NCBI RefSeq assembly: GCF_022968395.1
Contig: NZ_JALJQZ010000001.1
Coordinates: forward strand, 186,001-250,000
Direction: 5' to 3'
Length of the DNA: 64,000 nucleotides
From: Affinirhizobium lemnae
Lineage (GTDB): Bacteria > Pseudomonadota > Alphaproteobacteria > Rhizobiales > Rhizobiaceae
This document shows, piece after piece, positions 17,906-24,966 of the stretch. Each line of letters opens with the position of its first letter. Positions within the stretch are counted from its first letter, which is position 1. The notes below the pieces were generated by a model. The model saw only the letters and a program-made list of their open reading frames with translations. It was not told the origin of the DNA and did not search any database. Both the position numbers and the translations under genes were made by a program.

Positions 17906-19153
17906 CTAGATTGCAAATCGCTCCGGGCGATAGGCTGAGGCATCCATGAAAGGTTTTTCACCACAGATGGCTTCTGCAATCAGGCGGCCCGTGACCGGCC
18001 CGAGCGTCAGGCCATGATGCGAATGGCCAAAGGCAAACCACAGGCCATCATGACGCGGCGCCTTGCCGATGATCGGCATCATGTCGGGCGTACAGGGGCG
18101 CGCTCCCATCCAGGGTTCGCGGTCAAGGCGCTCGCCAAGCGGAAAGATCGTCCGGGCTACGGCTTCGGCGCGCTCAAGCTGCACAGGCGTTTTTGGTGCG
18201 TCCCGAAGCGCAAATTCAGCACCGGTCGTCAGCCTGATGCCCTGGTTCATGGGGGCGAGGAAATAGCCGCGTTCGGCATCCATGGTCCAGCCATTCAACA
18301 CCTTGTTGTCGCGCGTGCCGTAATGCATGTGGTAACCGCGCTTCACACCGACGAGGAAACGATAGCCGAGCGGTGCCGTGACGGTATCAGACCACGGGCC
18401 GAGAGCGATGACGACGTCTTTCGCCTCGATGGTGCCTTCATCCGTCGTCACCCGCCACCCGGCGCCGGTGCGCACAAGCGTCGTCGCATCGCCGCGCACA
18501 AACCGTCCGCCGAGCCTTTCCAGCAGCTTTACATAGGCCATGGTCAGCGCGTGCGGATCGAGCACCGACCAGGGTTCGACCCAGGTCAGGCCACCGACAA
18601 AGTCGTTTGAAAGATGCGGTTCCTTCTCGGCCAGTTGCCTGGCATCCAGCACCTTGAAATTCAGGTCGTATTCCCGCTTCAGCCGCTCGGCCTCCCGGAC
18701 TTCCGCATCCTGTTTGGCCGGTGTGCGGAACGCTTCCGTCCAGCCGTCCTTCTTGATCAGATGCTCGCAATCCGCTTCACGGATCAGGGCATCGTGTTCG
18801 GAGATGGAATGCTCGATGAGAGGCGCATAGGCCTTGGCGATAACCTGATGCCGGCTGACATTCGAATTCCACCAGTACTTCGCCAGAAACTTCGCGACCG
18901 ATGGAACGGCGCTCAGGTGATAGTGCGCGTCGATCCGGTTGTTCAGCGCATAGCGCAGGATCATGCCGATCTGCTGGGGAAAGCCATAGGGAACAACGCC
19001 TTCGCGCTGAATGAGGCCGGCATTGCCGTAGGAGGTTTCTTCGCCGGGTTCGCGGCGGTCCACCAGAACAACGGATTTTCCACGTTTCGCCAGGTGCACG
19101 GCGGTTGAAACGCCGATGATACCCGCACCCAGAACAATTGCATCTGCCGACAT
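17906..19153 (-). CDS. D-amino acid dehydrogenase-like FAD oxidoreductase
   Basis: A 415-residue DadA-type flavoprotein. The FAD motif IVLGAGIIGVSTAVHLAKRG begins near 6, followed by REPGEETSYGNAGLI, the DadA hallmark. The C-terminal WMGARPCTPDMMPIIGKAPR and GHSHHGLTLGPVTG are also characteristic. DadA oxidises D-amino acids to 2-oxoacids and passes electrons to quinone at the inner membrane. I chose ATG 19153 because the FAD motif must sit near the N terminus; an upstream in-frame ATG at 19279 adds 42 residues with no family match. It leads a two-gene operon and is divergent from manganese catalase, which may deal with peroxide from these oxidases (inference). Confidence 0.82.
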   Translation of the reverse strand: MSADAIVLGAGIIGVSTAVHLAKRGKSVVLVDRREPGEETSYGNAGLIQREGVVPYGFPQQIGMILRYALNNRIDAHYHLSAVPSVAKFLAKYWWNSNVSRHQVIAKAYAPLIEHSISEHDALIREADCEHLIKKDGWTEAFRTPAKQDAEVREAERLKREYDLNFKVLDARQLAEKEPHLSNDFVGGLTWVEPWSVLDPHALTMAYVKLLERLGGRFVRGDATTLVRTGAGWRVTTDEGTIEAKDVVIALGPWSDTVTAPLGYRFLVGVKRGYHMHYGTRDNKVLNGWTMDAERGYFLAPMNQGIRLTTGAEFALRDAPKTPVQLERAEAVARTIFPLGERLDREPWMGARPCTPDMMPIIGKAPRHDGLWFAFGHSHHGLTLGPVTGRLIAEAICGEKPFMDASAYRPERFAI

Positions 19154-19265
19154 GAATGACTGTCTCACGCTGTATTGAATTCGTGGGTGACCATGCGTCC
19201 GTGCGGGATCGCTTGCAAACGAAAACTGCAATCGGGGCATCAATCCCTGTTCTTGAATGGGGCAC

Positions 19266-19290
19266 GGAACTTCTGACACGGCCTCTTGTT
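19266..19290 (+). promoter_or_regulatory. EcfG-type (general stress) promoter of Mn catalase
   Basis: GGAAC at 19266-19270, 17 bases, GTT at 19288-19290; the start codon is 30 bases further on. This matches the alphaproteobacterial EcfG consensus GGAAC-N16/17-(C)GTT. The same pattern precedes the sigma-factor gene at 20609 and the secreted-protein gene at 21647. Confidence 0.65.
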
Positions 19291-19320
19291 GGGCGGGCTC
19301 TCAACAGGAAGGAGAAACTC

Positions 19321-20148
19321 ATGTTTTATACCGACGGAAAGCTGCAATATCCGGTGCGTGTCGAAAAGCGGGATCCGCTGTTTGCCCGTGCGCTTCAGCA
19401 GGCGATTGGCGGCGTGGAAGGCGAGATCCGGGTCGCCATGCAGTATTTTTTCCAGGCCTGTGGAGCACGAGGAAATCCCAAGTTCCGCGATCTCTTGATG
19501 AATACGGCAGCGGAGGAGCTGGGCCATATCGAAATGCTGGCAACAGCCGTCGCTCTCAACATGGAAGGCGCCCCTCTTTCGGAGAGGGAGGCAGTGGCCA
19601 AGGATCCCGTCGCCAGCATGGTCATGGGGGGCATCAATATGAAGAACATTCTGTCCGCAGGGCTCTCCGCCATGCCGGTAGACAGTGATGGCGTGCCCTT
19701 CGACATGTCCCACATCTATGCAAGCGGCAATATCGCCGCCGACATGACAGCCAATGTCGCGGCGGAATCCACCGGAAGGGTGCTGGCCGTTCGCCTGTAC
19801 AATATGACGAATGATCCGGGCATGAAGGACATGCTATCCTATCTGATTGCGCGCGATACCATGCACCAGAACCAATGGCTGGCCGCGCTGGAAGAACTTG
19901 GCGGTCACCAGGGGGCGTTTCCCATTCCCAACAGCTTCCCTCAGGAAGACGAAAAGCAGGAATTTTCCTATGCCTTCCTCGGCTTCCAGGCGGATGGAGC
20001 GCCGCCTGTTTCCGGGCGATGGTCCGAGGGGCGCTCGATCGATGGCAAAGGCGAATTTACAACCACGCCCCTGTCCTCAGCCCTTGGACCGGAACCCGTG
20101 CTGGGTAAGGCCAAACCGGGAAGCGGTGCGCAATCCGAGCAGATGTAG
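19321..20148 (+). CDS. Manganese catalase
   Basis: A 275-residue non-haem dimanganese catalase that dismutates hydrogen peroxide in the cytoplasm. Metal ligands fall at Glu35 (EGEIRVAMQYFF), Glu66 and His69 (AAEELGHIEML), Glu149 (AAESTGR) and His182 (DTMHQNQW), almost residue for residue as in the known enzyme from Lactobacillus. The start MFYTDGKLQYPV is typical, and AGGAGAA is 6-12 bases upstream; the frame is open further upstream but lacks a site. It is preceded by an EcfG-like promoter and is divergent from the flavin oxidase pair. Confidence 0.94.
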   Translation: MFYTDGKLQYPVRVEKRDPLFARALQQAIGGVEGEIRVAMQYFFQACGARGNPKFRDLLMNTAAEELGHIEMLATAVALNMEGAPLSEREAVAKDPVASMVMGGINMKNILSAGLSAMPVDSDGVPFDMSHIYASGNIAADMTANVAAESTGRVLAVRLYNMTNDPGMKDMLSYLIARDTMHQNQWLAALEELGGHQGAFPIPNSFPQEDEKQEFSYAFLGFQADGAPPVSGRWSEGRSIDGKGEFTTTPLSSALGPEPVLGKAKPGSGAQSEQM

Positions 20149-20412
20149 TCGTCATTTTGCGTAGTGGGTCGGGCCCCAGCGTCCCGACGGCGCGTACCTT
20201 TTTCCAGCTTTAGCATGGGAGAAGGGCATCCCTGACGACAGATCTTTTCAAATCTCGCGTGCTAGGTGTTTGCCCGGACATGGCCCGGAACCTCGTCGGT
20301 GGAAAAGTGGCGCATAACAGTCAGGCTTCCAGCCGACAGCCGGCGATATTTATATGATATATACAGCAGCCTATATTACAAATTTCGCTGGATAGATAAC
20401 AGGAGTAATGAA

Positions 20413-20544
20413 ATGCGTAGACGTGTGTTGTTGATGCTCGGAATAATTCTTCTCTTAATTGCAGTAGCATCACTCTTGGAGAGGCCGAACTCGACGTCCG
20501 GCCATGCTCCGGGGCAGCCATCGCCCCATGCCATCGACCAGTAA
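20413..20544 (+). CDS. Possible small membrane protein, 43 residues
   Basis: AGGAG at 20401-20405 lies 7 bases ahead of the ATG, a near-ideal ribosome site. The product begins MRRRVLLMLGIILLLIAVAS: three arginines, then one hydrophobic span of about 16 residues, then a Ser/Pro/His tail ending HAIDQ. It would be an inner-membrane single-pass peptide or an uncleaved signal. No family is recognised. The upstream 260 bases hold no other gene and are AT-rich near 20345-20400. The call rests on the ribosome site and hydrophobic pattern alone. Confidence 0.45.
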   Translation: MRRRVLLMLGIILLLIAVASLLERPNSTSGHAPGQPSPHAIDQ

Positions 20545-20560
20545 TGCGCAACTCACAACA

Positions 20561-20589
20561 AAGCGGGAGCGGCAATGCAGCACCCGCTT
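20561..20589 (-). terminator. Possible terminator shared by convergent genes
   Basis: AAGCGGG (20561-20567) pairs with CCCGCTT (20583-20589). On the minus strand a modest T run (TTGTTG) follows, so it may end the sigma-factor transcript. Confidence 0.4.
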
Positions 20590-20608
20590 ATAGTGAGTGG
20601 GACTTTAC

Positions 20609-21100
20609 TCAGTTTAGCTGCAATGCCAGTTGCGCACGGGCCCGGTTGACGCGGCTTTTTATGGTGCCAACAGGGCAGCCGCATCGTTCAGCCGCAACTT
20701 CGTAACTTTGGCCTTGCAGAAGAATGATATCGACTGCATCGCGATAATGTTCCGGTAGGCTGAGTAACGCGCGGTGGAACTCGTGTGCGCGCACCGACCA
20801 TTCTTGCGGCGCATTCACGGTGGATCGCGCGGACGCACAATCTTCAAGCCCAACGTTTTCACGCTTCGCCAATCCGAATTTCGTACAAAACGTATTGCGC
20901 AAGATCGTGAACATCCAGGATTTGAGGCTGGTTCCTTCCTGGAATTTGTCAATGTTAGCAATGGCGCGAACCAAGGTTTCCTGGACAAGATCGTCGATGT
21001 TGCTCGGACTTCTATCCAGCCTTCTCGCGAATGATCTGAGTGCGGGTATAAGTTCTATCATTTCAGCCTGCACGCGGTTGCGGCTGCTTGGATCGGTCAT
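20609..21100 (-). CDS. ECF sigma factor, EcfG-like (RpoE-type)
   Basis: A 163-residue extracytoplasmic-function sigma factor with region 2 (residues RRLDRSPSNIDDLVQETLVR and SLKSWMFTILRNTFC) and region 4 (LLSLPEHYRDAVDIILLQGQ, PVGTIKSRVNRARAQLAL). These resemble the EcfG group, which directs the general stress response in alphaproteobacteria. Start ATG 21100 has GGAGG 11-15 bases upstream. No nepR or phyR gene adjoins it, so it is probably a secondary EcfG paralogue. Its own upstream region carries GGAAC-N17-GTT, which suggests autoregulation. Mn catalase and the secreted protein at 21647 are likely targets (inference). Confidence 0.88.
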   Translation of the reverse strand: MTDPSSRNRVQAEMIELIPALRSFARRLDRSPSNIDDLVQETLVRAIANIDKFQEGTSLKSWMFTILRNTFCTKFGLAKRENVGLEDCASARSTVNAPQEWSVRAHEFHRALLSLPEHYRDAVDIILLQGQSYEVAAERCGCPVGTIKSRVNRARAQLALQLN

Positions 21101-21132
21101 GATGGTTGGCCTCCATTCCCTATCCGAAGTTG

Positions 21133-21157
21133 AACAAGTGGGCAGAGCATAAGTTCC
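21133..21157 (-). promoter_or_regulatory. EcfG-type promoter of the sigma-factor gene
   Basis: On the minus strand GGAAC (21157-21153), 17 bases, GTT (21135-21133), 33 bases before the start codon. It matches the general-stress consensus and implies self-activation. Confidence 0.6.
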
Positions 21158-21181
21158 ACTCTTTGCCGTAAAACGCGACAC

Positions 21182-21646
21182 ATTGTCATCTAACGTACGG
21201 ACGGCTCTTTAGACCATGTTGATTACCCCTGGAGCGGAGATCGACCGATTGGGGGGCTTCTGTTAGGCCCAACCGTACATGCCACGAGGAGAAGGGCGCG
21301 TGGCGTAGCTATAATGGCATACATCCAGGCCCTTCAATAAACTGGACGGTTGGTTTCAGCCAACACTCCGCCGGACTGCCTTGCAAACCGGCAGATATTT
21401 GGAGTTCCGGACACGCTCGTCGCTTTGCCGGGGTAAAGCGGCGTGGCCGGTGGGCGACCTGTAATTTCGCCATTACCTTCGGCTTTTGCCTTGGACGTAT
21501 GGCCAGATTATGCCTAGGGGCAAAACTCCTGATCCTGACTAAAATCCATTACCGCAGAATGATTCAGACAGGTCGGGCTCCACTCTGAGCGCTGCCGGGG
21601 AACCTCAGCCTGCATCAGACAGTTGGGGCCTCAGGAGGATATAGAC
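21182..21646. other. Intergenic region with one promoter
   Basis: No ORF with coding character. Small hairpins occur (for example CGCTTT/AAAGCG near 21421-21440). The right end carries the promoter listed at 21599. Otherwise nothing recognised. Confidence 0.4.
21599..21624 (+). promoter_or_regulatory. EcfG-type promoter of small secreted protein
   Basis: GGAAC (21599-21603), 18 bases, GTT (21622-21624); equivalent to GGAAC-N17-(A)GTT. The start codon follows after 22 bases. Spacing is one base looser than the other two sites. Confidence 0.5.
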
Positions 21647-21988
21647 ATGGAGCCAACACAGAAATCCAGAGCGTCGCTGCGCCGGATTTTCATGGTCGCC
21701 GCCACTGCCGCGATGTTCGCCAGCCCGGCGGGATCGTTTGCCCAGACGCCGTCTGGAACGACGAACTGTCAGGTCCCGCCGCAACAGCAATCGCAAAACG
21801 GTCAGGCAGCCAATGGCCAATCCGCCAACGAGGATGCTTCTTCGCAAAGCCTGAGTGGTAGCCTGGCTGATTGTAACGGAGTTCTGAAACCACCTGCGAC
21901 GGGCGATCAGCAACTTGTGGAACCCGCACCCAAGACAGGCAATATGCCTGTGATCCGGCCCGGGAAATCCCTAGAGTATCCGCCTTGA
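21647..21988 (+). CDS. Small secreted hypothetical protein
   Basis: A 113-residue protein with a signal peptide of about 32 residues (RRIFMVAATAAMFASPAGSF then AQ). The mature part is rich in Gln, Asn, Ser and Pro (PPQQQSQNGQAANGQSANED), has two cysteines and ends EYPP; it is probably periplasmic and unstructured. AGGAGG at 21633-21638 sets the ATG at 21647. An EcfG-like promoter precedes it, suggesting stress induction. The last codons and the stop lie in the left arm of a large inverted repeat (21970-22033). No family recognised. Confidence 0.7.
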   Translation: MEPTQKSRASLRRIFMVAATAAMFASPAGSFAQTPSGTTNCQVPPQQQSQNGQAANGQSANEDASSQSLSGSLADCNGVLKPPATGDQQLVEPAPKTGNMPVIRPGKSLEYPP

Positions 21989-22033
21989 TAAAGTGGGTTT
22001 TGGCTCCCACTTGATCAAGACGGATATTCTAGG
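21970..22033. repeat. Large hairpin (28-nt arms) over the gene's 3' end
   Basis: Arms 21970-21997 and 22006-22033 match at 25 of 28 positions when one is reverse-complemented, with an 8-nt loop. Outer ends are CCTAGA and TCTAGG. No T run follows, so it is a palindromic element or mRNA 3' stabiliser rather than a classic terminator. Confidence 0.75.
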
Positions 22034-22076
22034 CCAGCAGGGCGGTTGACTTCCATCAAATCCGGCGTGTGAGCGC

Positions 22077-22104
22077 AAAAAAGAAGCGGCACTCGAACCG
22101 CTTC
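22077..22104 (-). terminator. Rho-independent terminator (minus strand)
   Basis: Read on the minus strand: GAAGCGG, loop TTCGAGTG, CCGCTTC, then TTTTTT. It ends the rpsU-remnant/small-protein transcript. A second GCCGCTTC at 22111-22118 followed by TTTTTT on the plus strand may make the region work in both directions. Confidence 0.75.
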
Positions 22105-22136
22105 AGTGGGGCCGCTTCGTCTTTTTTGTAGCAGGG

Positions 22137-22322
22137 TTACCGCTTGGTCTTGACGGGCTGGGGCGTTGCCTTCGCCATTCGCATGGCGCGAAGTTTCTCG
22201 GTTTTCTTTTCCCGAGCAATCGCCTCAGAGTCGATAATGGCCTTTGCCGCCCTGTCTGTCGCTTCCGCCCGGTCACGCGGCGAAAGCTTGGCGGGGGTTA
22301 AAGTCGCTTCTTCCATGGACAT
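22137..22322 (-). CDS. Small basic hypothetical protein, 61 residues
   Basis: A short Lys/Arg/Ala-rich protein (MSMEEATLTPAKLSPRDRAE; C-terminal VKTKR), probably helical, without membrane segments. AAAGGTAGG precedes the ATG. It follows the S21-like gene by 44 bases on the same strand and shares its terminator. I recall similar small proteins in rhizobia but know no function. The intact frame beside a broken rpsU suggests it is the still-useful part of this operon. Confidence 0.6.
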   Translation of the reverse strand: MSMEEATLTPAKLSPRDRAEATDRAAKAIIDSEAIAREKKTEKLRAMRMAKATPQPVKTKR

Positions 22323-22366
22323 TGGGACCTACCTTTCTCGTCAAACGGAATTGCAAAATCGTCCGG

Positions 22367-22609
22367 TCAGCGGCCTCCTCGGCCAACTGCTTTCTTGGGC
22401 GCCGGCAGAAGGCCTTCACGCTGTGCCTTCTTTCGCGCAAGTTTTCGCTGGCGGCGGATGGCTTCCGACTTTTCTCATGCGCGCTTTTCGGACGGCTTTT
22501 CATAGGCGCTACGCGCCTTGATCTCCCGGAAGATACCTTCACGTTGCATCTTCTTCTTCAAGACCCGGAGGGCCTGATCGACATTGTTATCTCGAACTAG
22601 AACCTGCAA
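22367..22609 (-). pseudogene. rpsU: Ribosomal protein S21 gene copy with internal stop
   Basis: Reading from TTG 22609 (AAGGAG upstream) gives [20 protein letters not shown], unmistakably bS21. Codon 45 is TGA (22477-22475), where the family has Arg in KRAREKSEA; CGA to TGA is a single change. After the stop the same frame continues through the normal S21 tail ([20 protein letters not shown]) to a stop at 22367, 80 residues in all. Everything else looks intact, so the lesion is recent, a sequencing error, or read through. Rhizobia commonly carry more than one rpsU, so loss of one copy would be tolerated. Confidence 0.85.
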
Positions 22610-22820
22610 AACATCTCCTTTGCATCGTAACCGTTCAAACCTTGCAGCTTGTTACCGGTCCTATGCTAATGGTATCAAGATCGGCGCGCGGCGGCCGAAG
22701 TTGACATGTGCCTGCGTCGCCATGTCGTCGATCGACGACCTCATGTCACAACTTATGTAGGGCGCACTCAAAAACCTTCAACCCTGGCAGGGCCAGCGGG
22801 TCTAACCGATGCTTAAATCA

Positions 22821-22857
22821 ACTTATCATATTTATTTGGCTGAGATATATGATAAGT
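22821..22857. promoter_or_regulatory. Perfect spaced inverted repeat, putative operator
   Basis: ACTTATCATAT (22821-22831) and ATATGATAAGT (22847-22857) are exact 11-bp arms separated by 15 bases, 77 bases before the aldehyde dehydrogenase start. Placement and symmetry suit a dimeric repressor; which one is unknown, as no regulator gene adjoins. Confidence 0.6.
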
Positions 22858-22933
22858 GAGGGATCCATGCTGATCCGGCGGCTGCCGGATCGTGGAACTA
22901 CTATGAAAAGCACGTAGCGAAAGGGAGGCATTC

Positions 22934-24367
22934 ATGACCATCCATCAAAATCTCATTGCCGGTGAATGGGTCGGCACACAAGGTTCGGAAAACATCAATC
23001 CGTCCGATACCAAGAACGTCGTCGGCGTTTATGCGAAGGCCTCTGCTGACGATGCCAAGGCGGCTATTGCCGCAGCCAAAGCCGCATTCCCGGCCTGGTC
23101 CCGTTCCGGCATTCTGGAGCGCCACGCGATTTTGAAGAAGACGGCGGATGAGATCCTCGCCCGCAAGGAGGAACTCGGACGCCTGCTTTCGCAGGAAGAA
23201 GGCAAGACTCTTCCGGAAGGCATTGGCGAGACCATCCGTGCCGCGCAGATCTTCGATTTCTTTGCCGGTGAAACCCTGCGTCTGGCAGGCGAAGTGCTTC
23301 CCTCCGCGCGCCCGAACATTGGCGTCGAAATTACCCGCGAGCCGCTGGGTCCAATCGGCATCATCACGCCGTGGAACTTCCCGATCGCCATTCCCGCCTG
23401 GAAGATTGCCCCGGCACTTGCCTATGGTAACACGGTGGTCTTCAAGCCAGCGGATTTGGTTCCCGGTTGCTCCTGGGCCATCGTCGACATTCTCCATCGT
23501 GCGGGTTTGCCAAAGGGCGTGCTGAACCTTGTGATGGGCCGCGGCTCGGTTGTTGGTCAGGCCATGCTGGATAGCCCGGATCTCGCAGGCATCACATTCA
23601 CCGGCTCCACCGGCACCGGCAAGCGCGTGGCGCTGTCTTCCATCGAGCATAATCGCAAGTTCCAGCTGGAAATGGGCGGCAAGAACCCGATGGTGGTTCT
23701 GGATGATGCAGATCTTGGCGTTGCTGTCGAAGCGGCTGCCAATTCCGGCTTCTTCTCCACGGGCCAGCGCTGCACTGCCTCTTCGCGCCTCATCGTCACG
23801 GAAGGTATTCACGACAAGTTCGTGGCTGCTCTGACAGAACGTTTGAGCAAGCTGAACGTGGATCACGCACTGAAGGATGGAACACATATCGGCCCGGTGG
23901 TCGATGAGAAGCAGCTCCAGCAGGATTGCGATTACATCGAAATCGGCAAGCAGGAGGGCGCCAGGCTCGCCTTCGGTGGAGAGCGTATTGAACGCGATAC
24001 CCCCGGCTTCTACCTGCAGCCGACGCTGTTCACCGAAGCAACAAACCAGATGCGCATCTCGCGCGAAGAGATCTTTGGGCCTGTTGCGGCCGTCATTCGC
24101 GTCAAGGACTACGAGGAAGCCCTGGCGGTTGCCAATGATACGCCATTCGGCCTGTCTGCCGGCATCGCCACGACCAGCCTGAAACATGCCACCCATTTCA
24201 AGCGCAATTCGGAAGCAGGCATGGTCATGGTCAACCTTCCGACCGCCGGCGTCGATTTCCACGTGCCCTTCGGTGGCCGCAAGGCTTCCTCCTTCGGCCC
24301 GCGCGAGCAGGGCAAATACGCGGCGGAATTCTTCACCGTCGTCAAGACCGCCTACACACTGGCTTAA
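22934..24367 (+). CDS. Alpha-ketoglutaric semialdehyde dehydrogenase-like ALDH
   Basis: A 477-residue NAD(P)-dependent aldehyde dehydrogenase. Catalytic Cys280 is in STGQRCTASS and general base Glu246 in LEMGGKNP; the Rossmann part has TGSTGTGKRV. N-terminal MTIHQNLIAGEWVG and overall pattern fit 2,5-dioxovalerate (alpha-ketoglutaric semialdehyde) dehydrogenases, which end the non-phosphorylative breakdown of pentoses and sugar acids or hydroxyproline by forming 2-oxoglutarate. GGGAGG lies 8-13 bases before the ATG. It is monocistronic with its own terminator and a palindromic operator upstream. Succinate-semialdehyde dehydrogenase is the main alternative. Confidence 0.85.
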   Translation: MTIHQNLIAGEWVGTQGSENINPSDTKNVVGVYAKASADDAKAAIAAAKAAFPAWSRSGILERHAILKKTADEILARKEELGRLLSQEEGKTLPEGIGETIRAAQIFDFFAGETLRLAGEVLPSARPNIGVEITREPLGPIGIITPWNFPIAIPAWKIAPALAYGNTVVFKPADLVPGCSWAIVDILHRAGLPKGVLNLVMGRGSVVGQAMLDSPDLAGITFTGSTGTGKRVALSSIEHNRKFQLEMGGKNPMVVLDDADLGVAVEAAANSGFFSTGQRCTASSRLIVTEGIHDKFVAALTERLSKLNVDHALKDGTHIGPVVDEKQLQQDCDYIEIGKQEGARLAFGGERIERDTPGFYLQPTLFTEATNQMRISREEIFGPVAAVIRVKDYEEALAVANDTPFGLSAGIATTSLKHATHFKRNSEAGMVMVNLPTAGVDFHVPFGGRKASSFGPREQGKYAAEFFTVVKTAYTLA

Positions 24368-24390
24368 GTCATCCATCAGGCAAACGATCA

Positions 24391-24419
24391 AGCCGACGGG
24401 GTCTCTCCGTCGGCTTTTT
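24391..24419 (+). terminator. Rho-independent terminator
   Basis: AGCCGACGG/CCGTCGGCT stem of 9 bp, then TTTTT, 24 bases after the aldehyde dehydrogenase stop. Confidence 0.92.
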
Positions 24420-24504
24420 CAATGATGACGTGGTTGCTGCTTGCCTCACAACTCTTTTGCAAGACTTGGGCGTACTTTCAGTTTATGAAGGCGAACCAGA
24501 TGTT

Positions 24505-24609
24505 TAAAGCATTTCGCGCAAAAGTGTGCAGCGGTTTTGCGATAACGACATGCGATAAAAAAGCAGTTAAAGCGTCAGGAGCGAATCTGAAAGACCGCGA
24601 CACGCTTTA
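24505..24609 (+). repeat. Rhizobial intergenic repeat, full copy B (105 bp)
   Basis: Begins TAAAGC and ends GCTTTA, so it has 6-bp terminal inverted repeats. The core reads AGTGTGCAGCGGTTTTGCGA. The reverse complement matches the 105-bp copy at 34643-34747 over its whole length with few differences. It lies right before the small membrane protein gene and carries no ORF. Confidence 0.85.
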
Positions 24610-24622
24610 AGGGGGGAGATCG

Positions 24623-24898
24623 ATGATAGACATTTTGGTTTCGCAACTCACGGATCCGTTTCGCATCGGCATGATGTTCTTCCTGCTCGTCACGGCGATC
24701 CGCACGCGCGATACGATGGGCATGAAGGCGCCTCTGGCCATGGGCGTGGTCTTCGTTGCGATCCTGCTGCCCATGACCACGGCGGCCAGCGCAGAGGTTG
24801 CGCGTTTCACGTCCATCGGCCTTGGCATCGTTTCCAATGCCGTTATTCTCGGCGTATTTCTGGTCGGCTGGTTCTTTTGGGAAAAACGAAAAAGTTGA
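24623..24898 (+). CDS. Small membrane protein, 91 residues
   Basis: Three hydrophobic spans (residues about 14-24, 36-55 and 67-86) with a cytoplasmic-looking basic end EKRKS. GGGGGGAG directly upstream gives a strong ribosome site for ATG 24623. It starts 14 bases after repeat copy B. No family assigned; similar short proteins occur in rhizobia as conserved hypotheticals (from memory). The next gene is convergent with a shared hairpin. Confidence 0.7.
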   Translation: MIDILVSQLTDPFRIGMMFFLLVTAIRTRDTMGMKAPLAMGVVFVAILLPMTTAASAEVARFTSIGLGIVSNAVILGVFLVGWFFWEKRKS

Positions 24899-24914
24899 TC
24901 TTGAAATACAAAAC

Positions 24915-24936
24915 AGGCTGGCGGTGAGGCCAGCCT
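24915..24936. terminator. Bidirectional-type terminator hairpin
   Basis: AGGCTGGC/GCCAGCCT, a perfect 8-bp stem with a 6-base loop. On the minus strand it is followed by TGTTTTGT, so it serves the MHS transporter gene best; on the plus strand the T run is weak. Confidence 0.75.
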
Positions 24937-24966
24937 GTCACATTCCTTCAAAAGGAACCGTCTGGA

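Noticed and set aside
20287-20313. EcfG promoter before the 43-residue membrane peptide
   Set aside because: GGAAC is present but no GTT at 16-18 bases.
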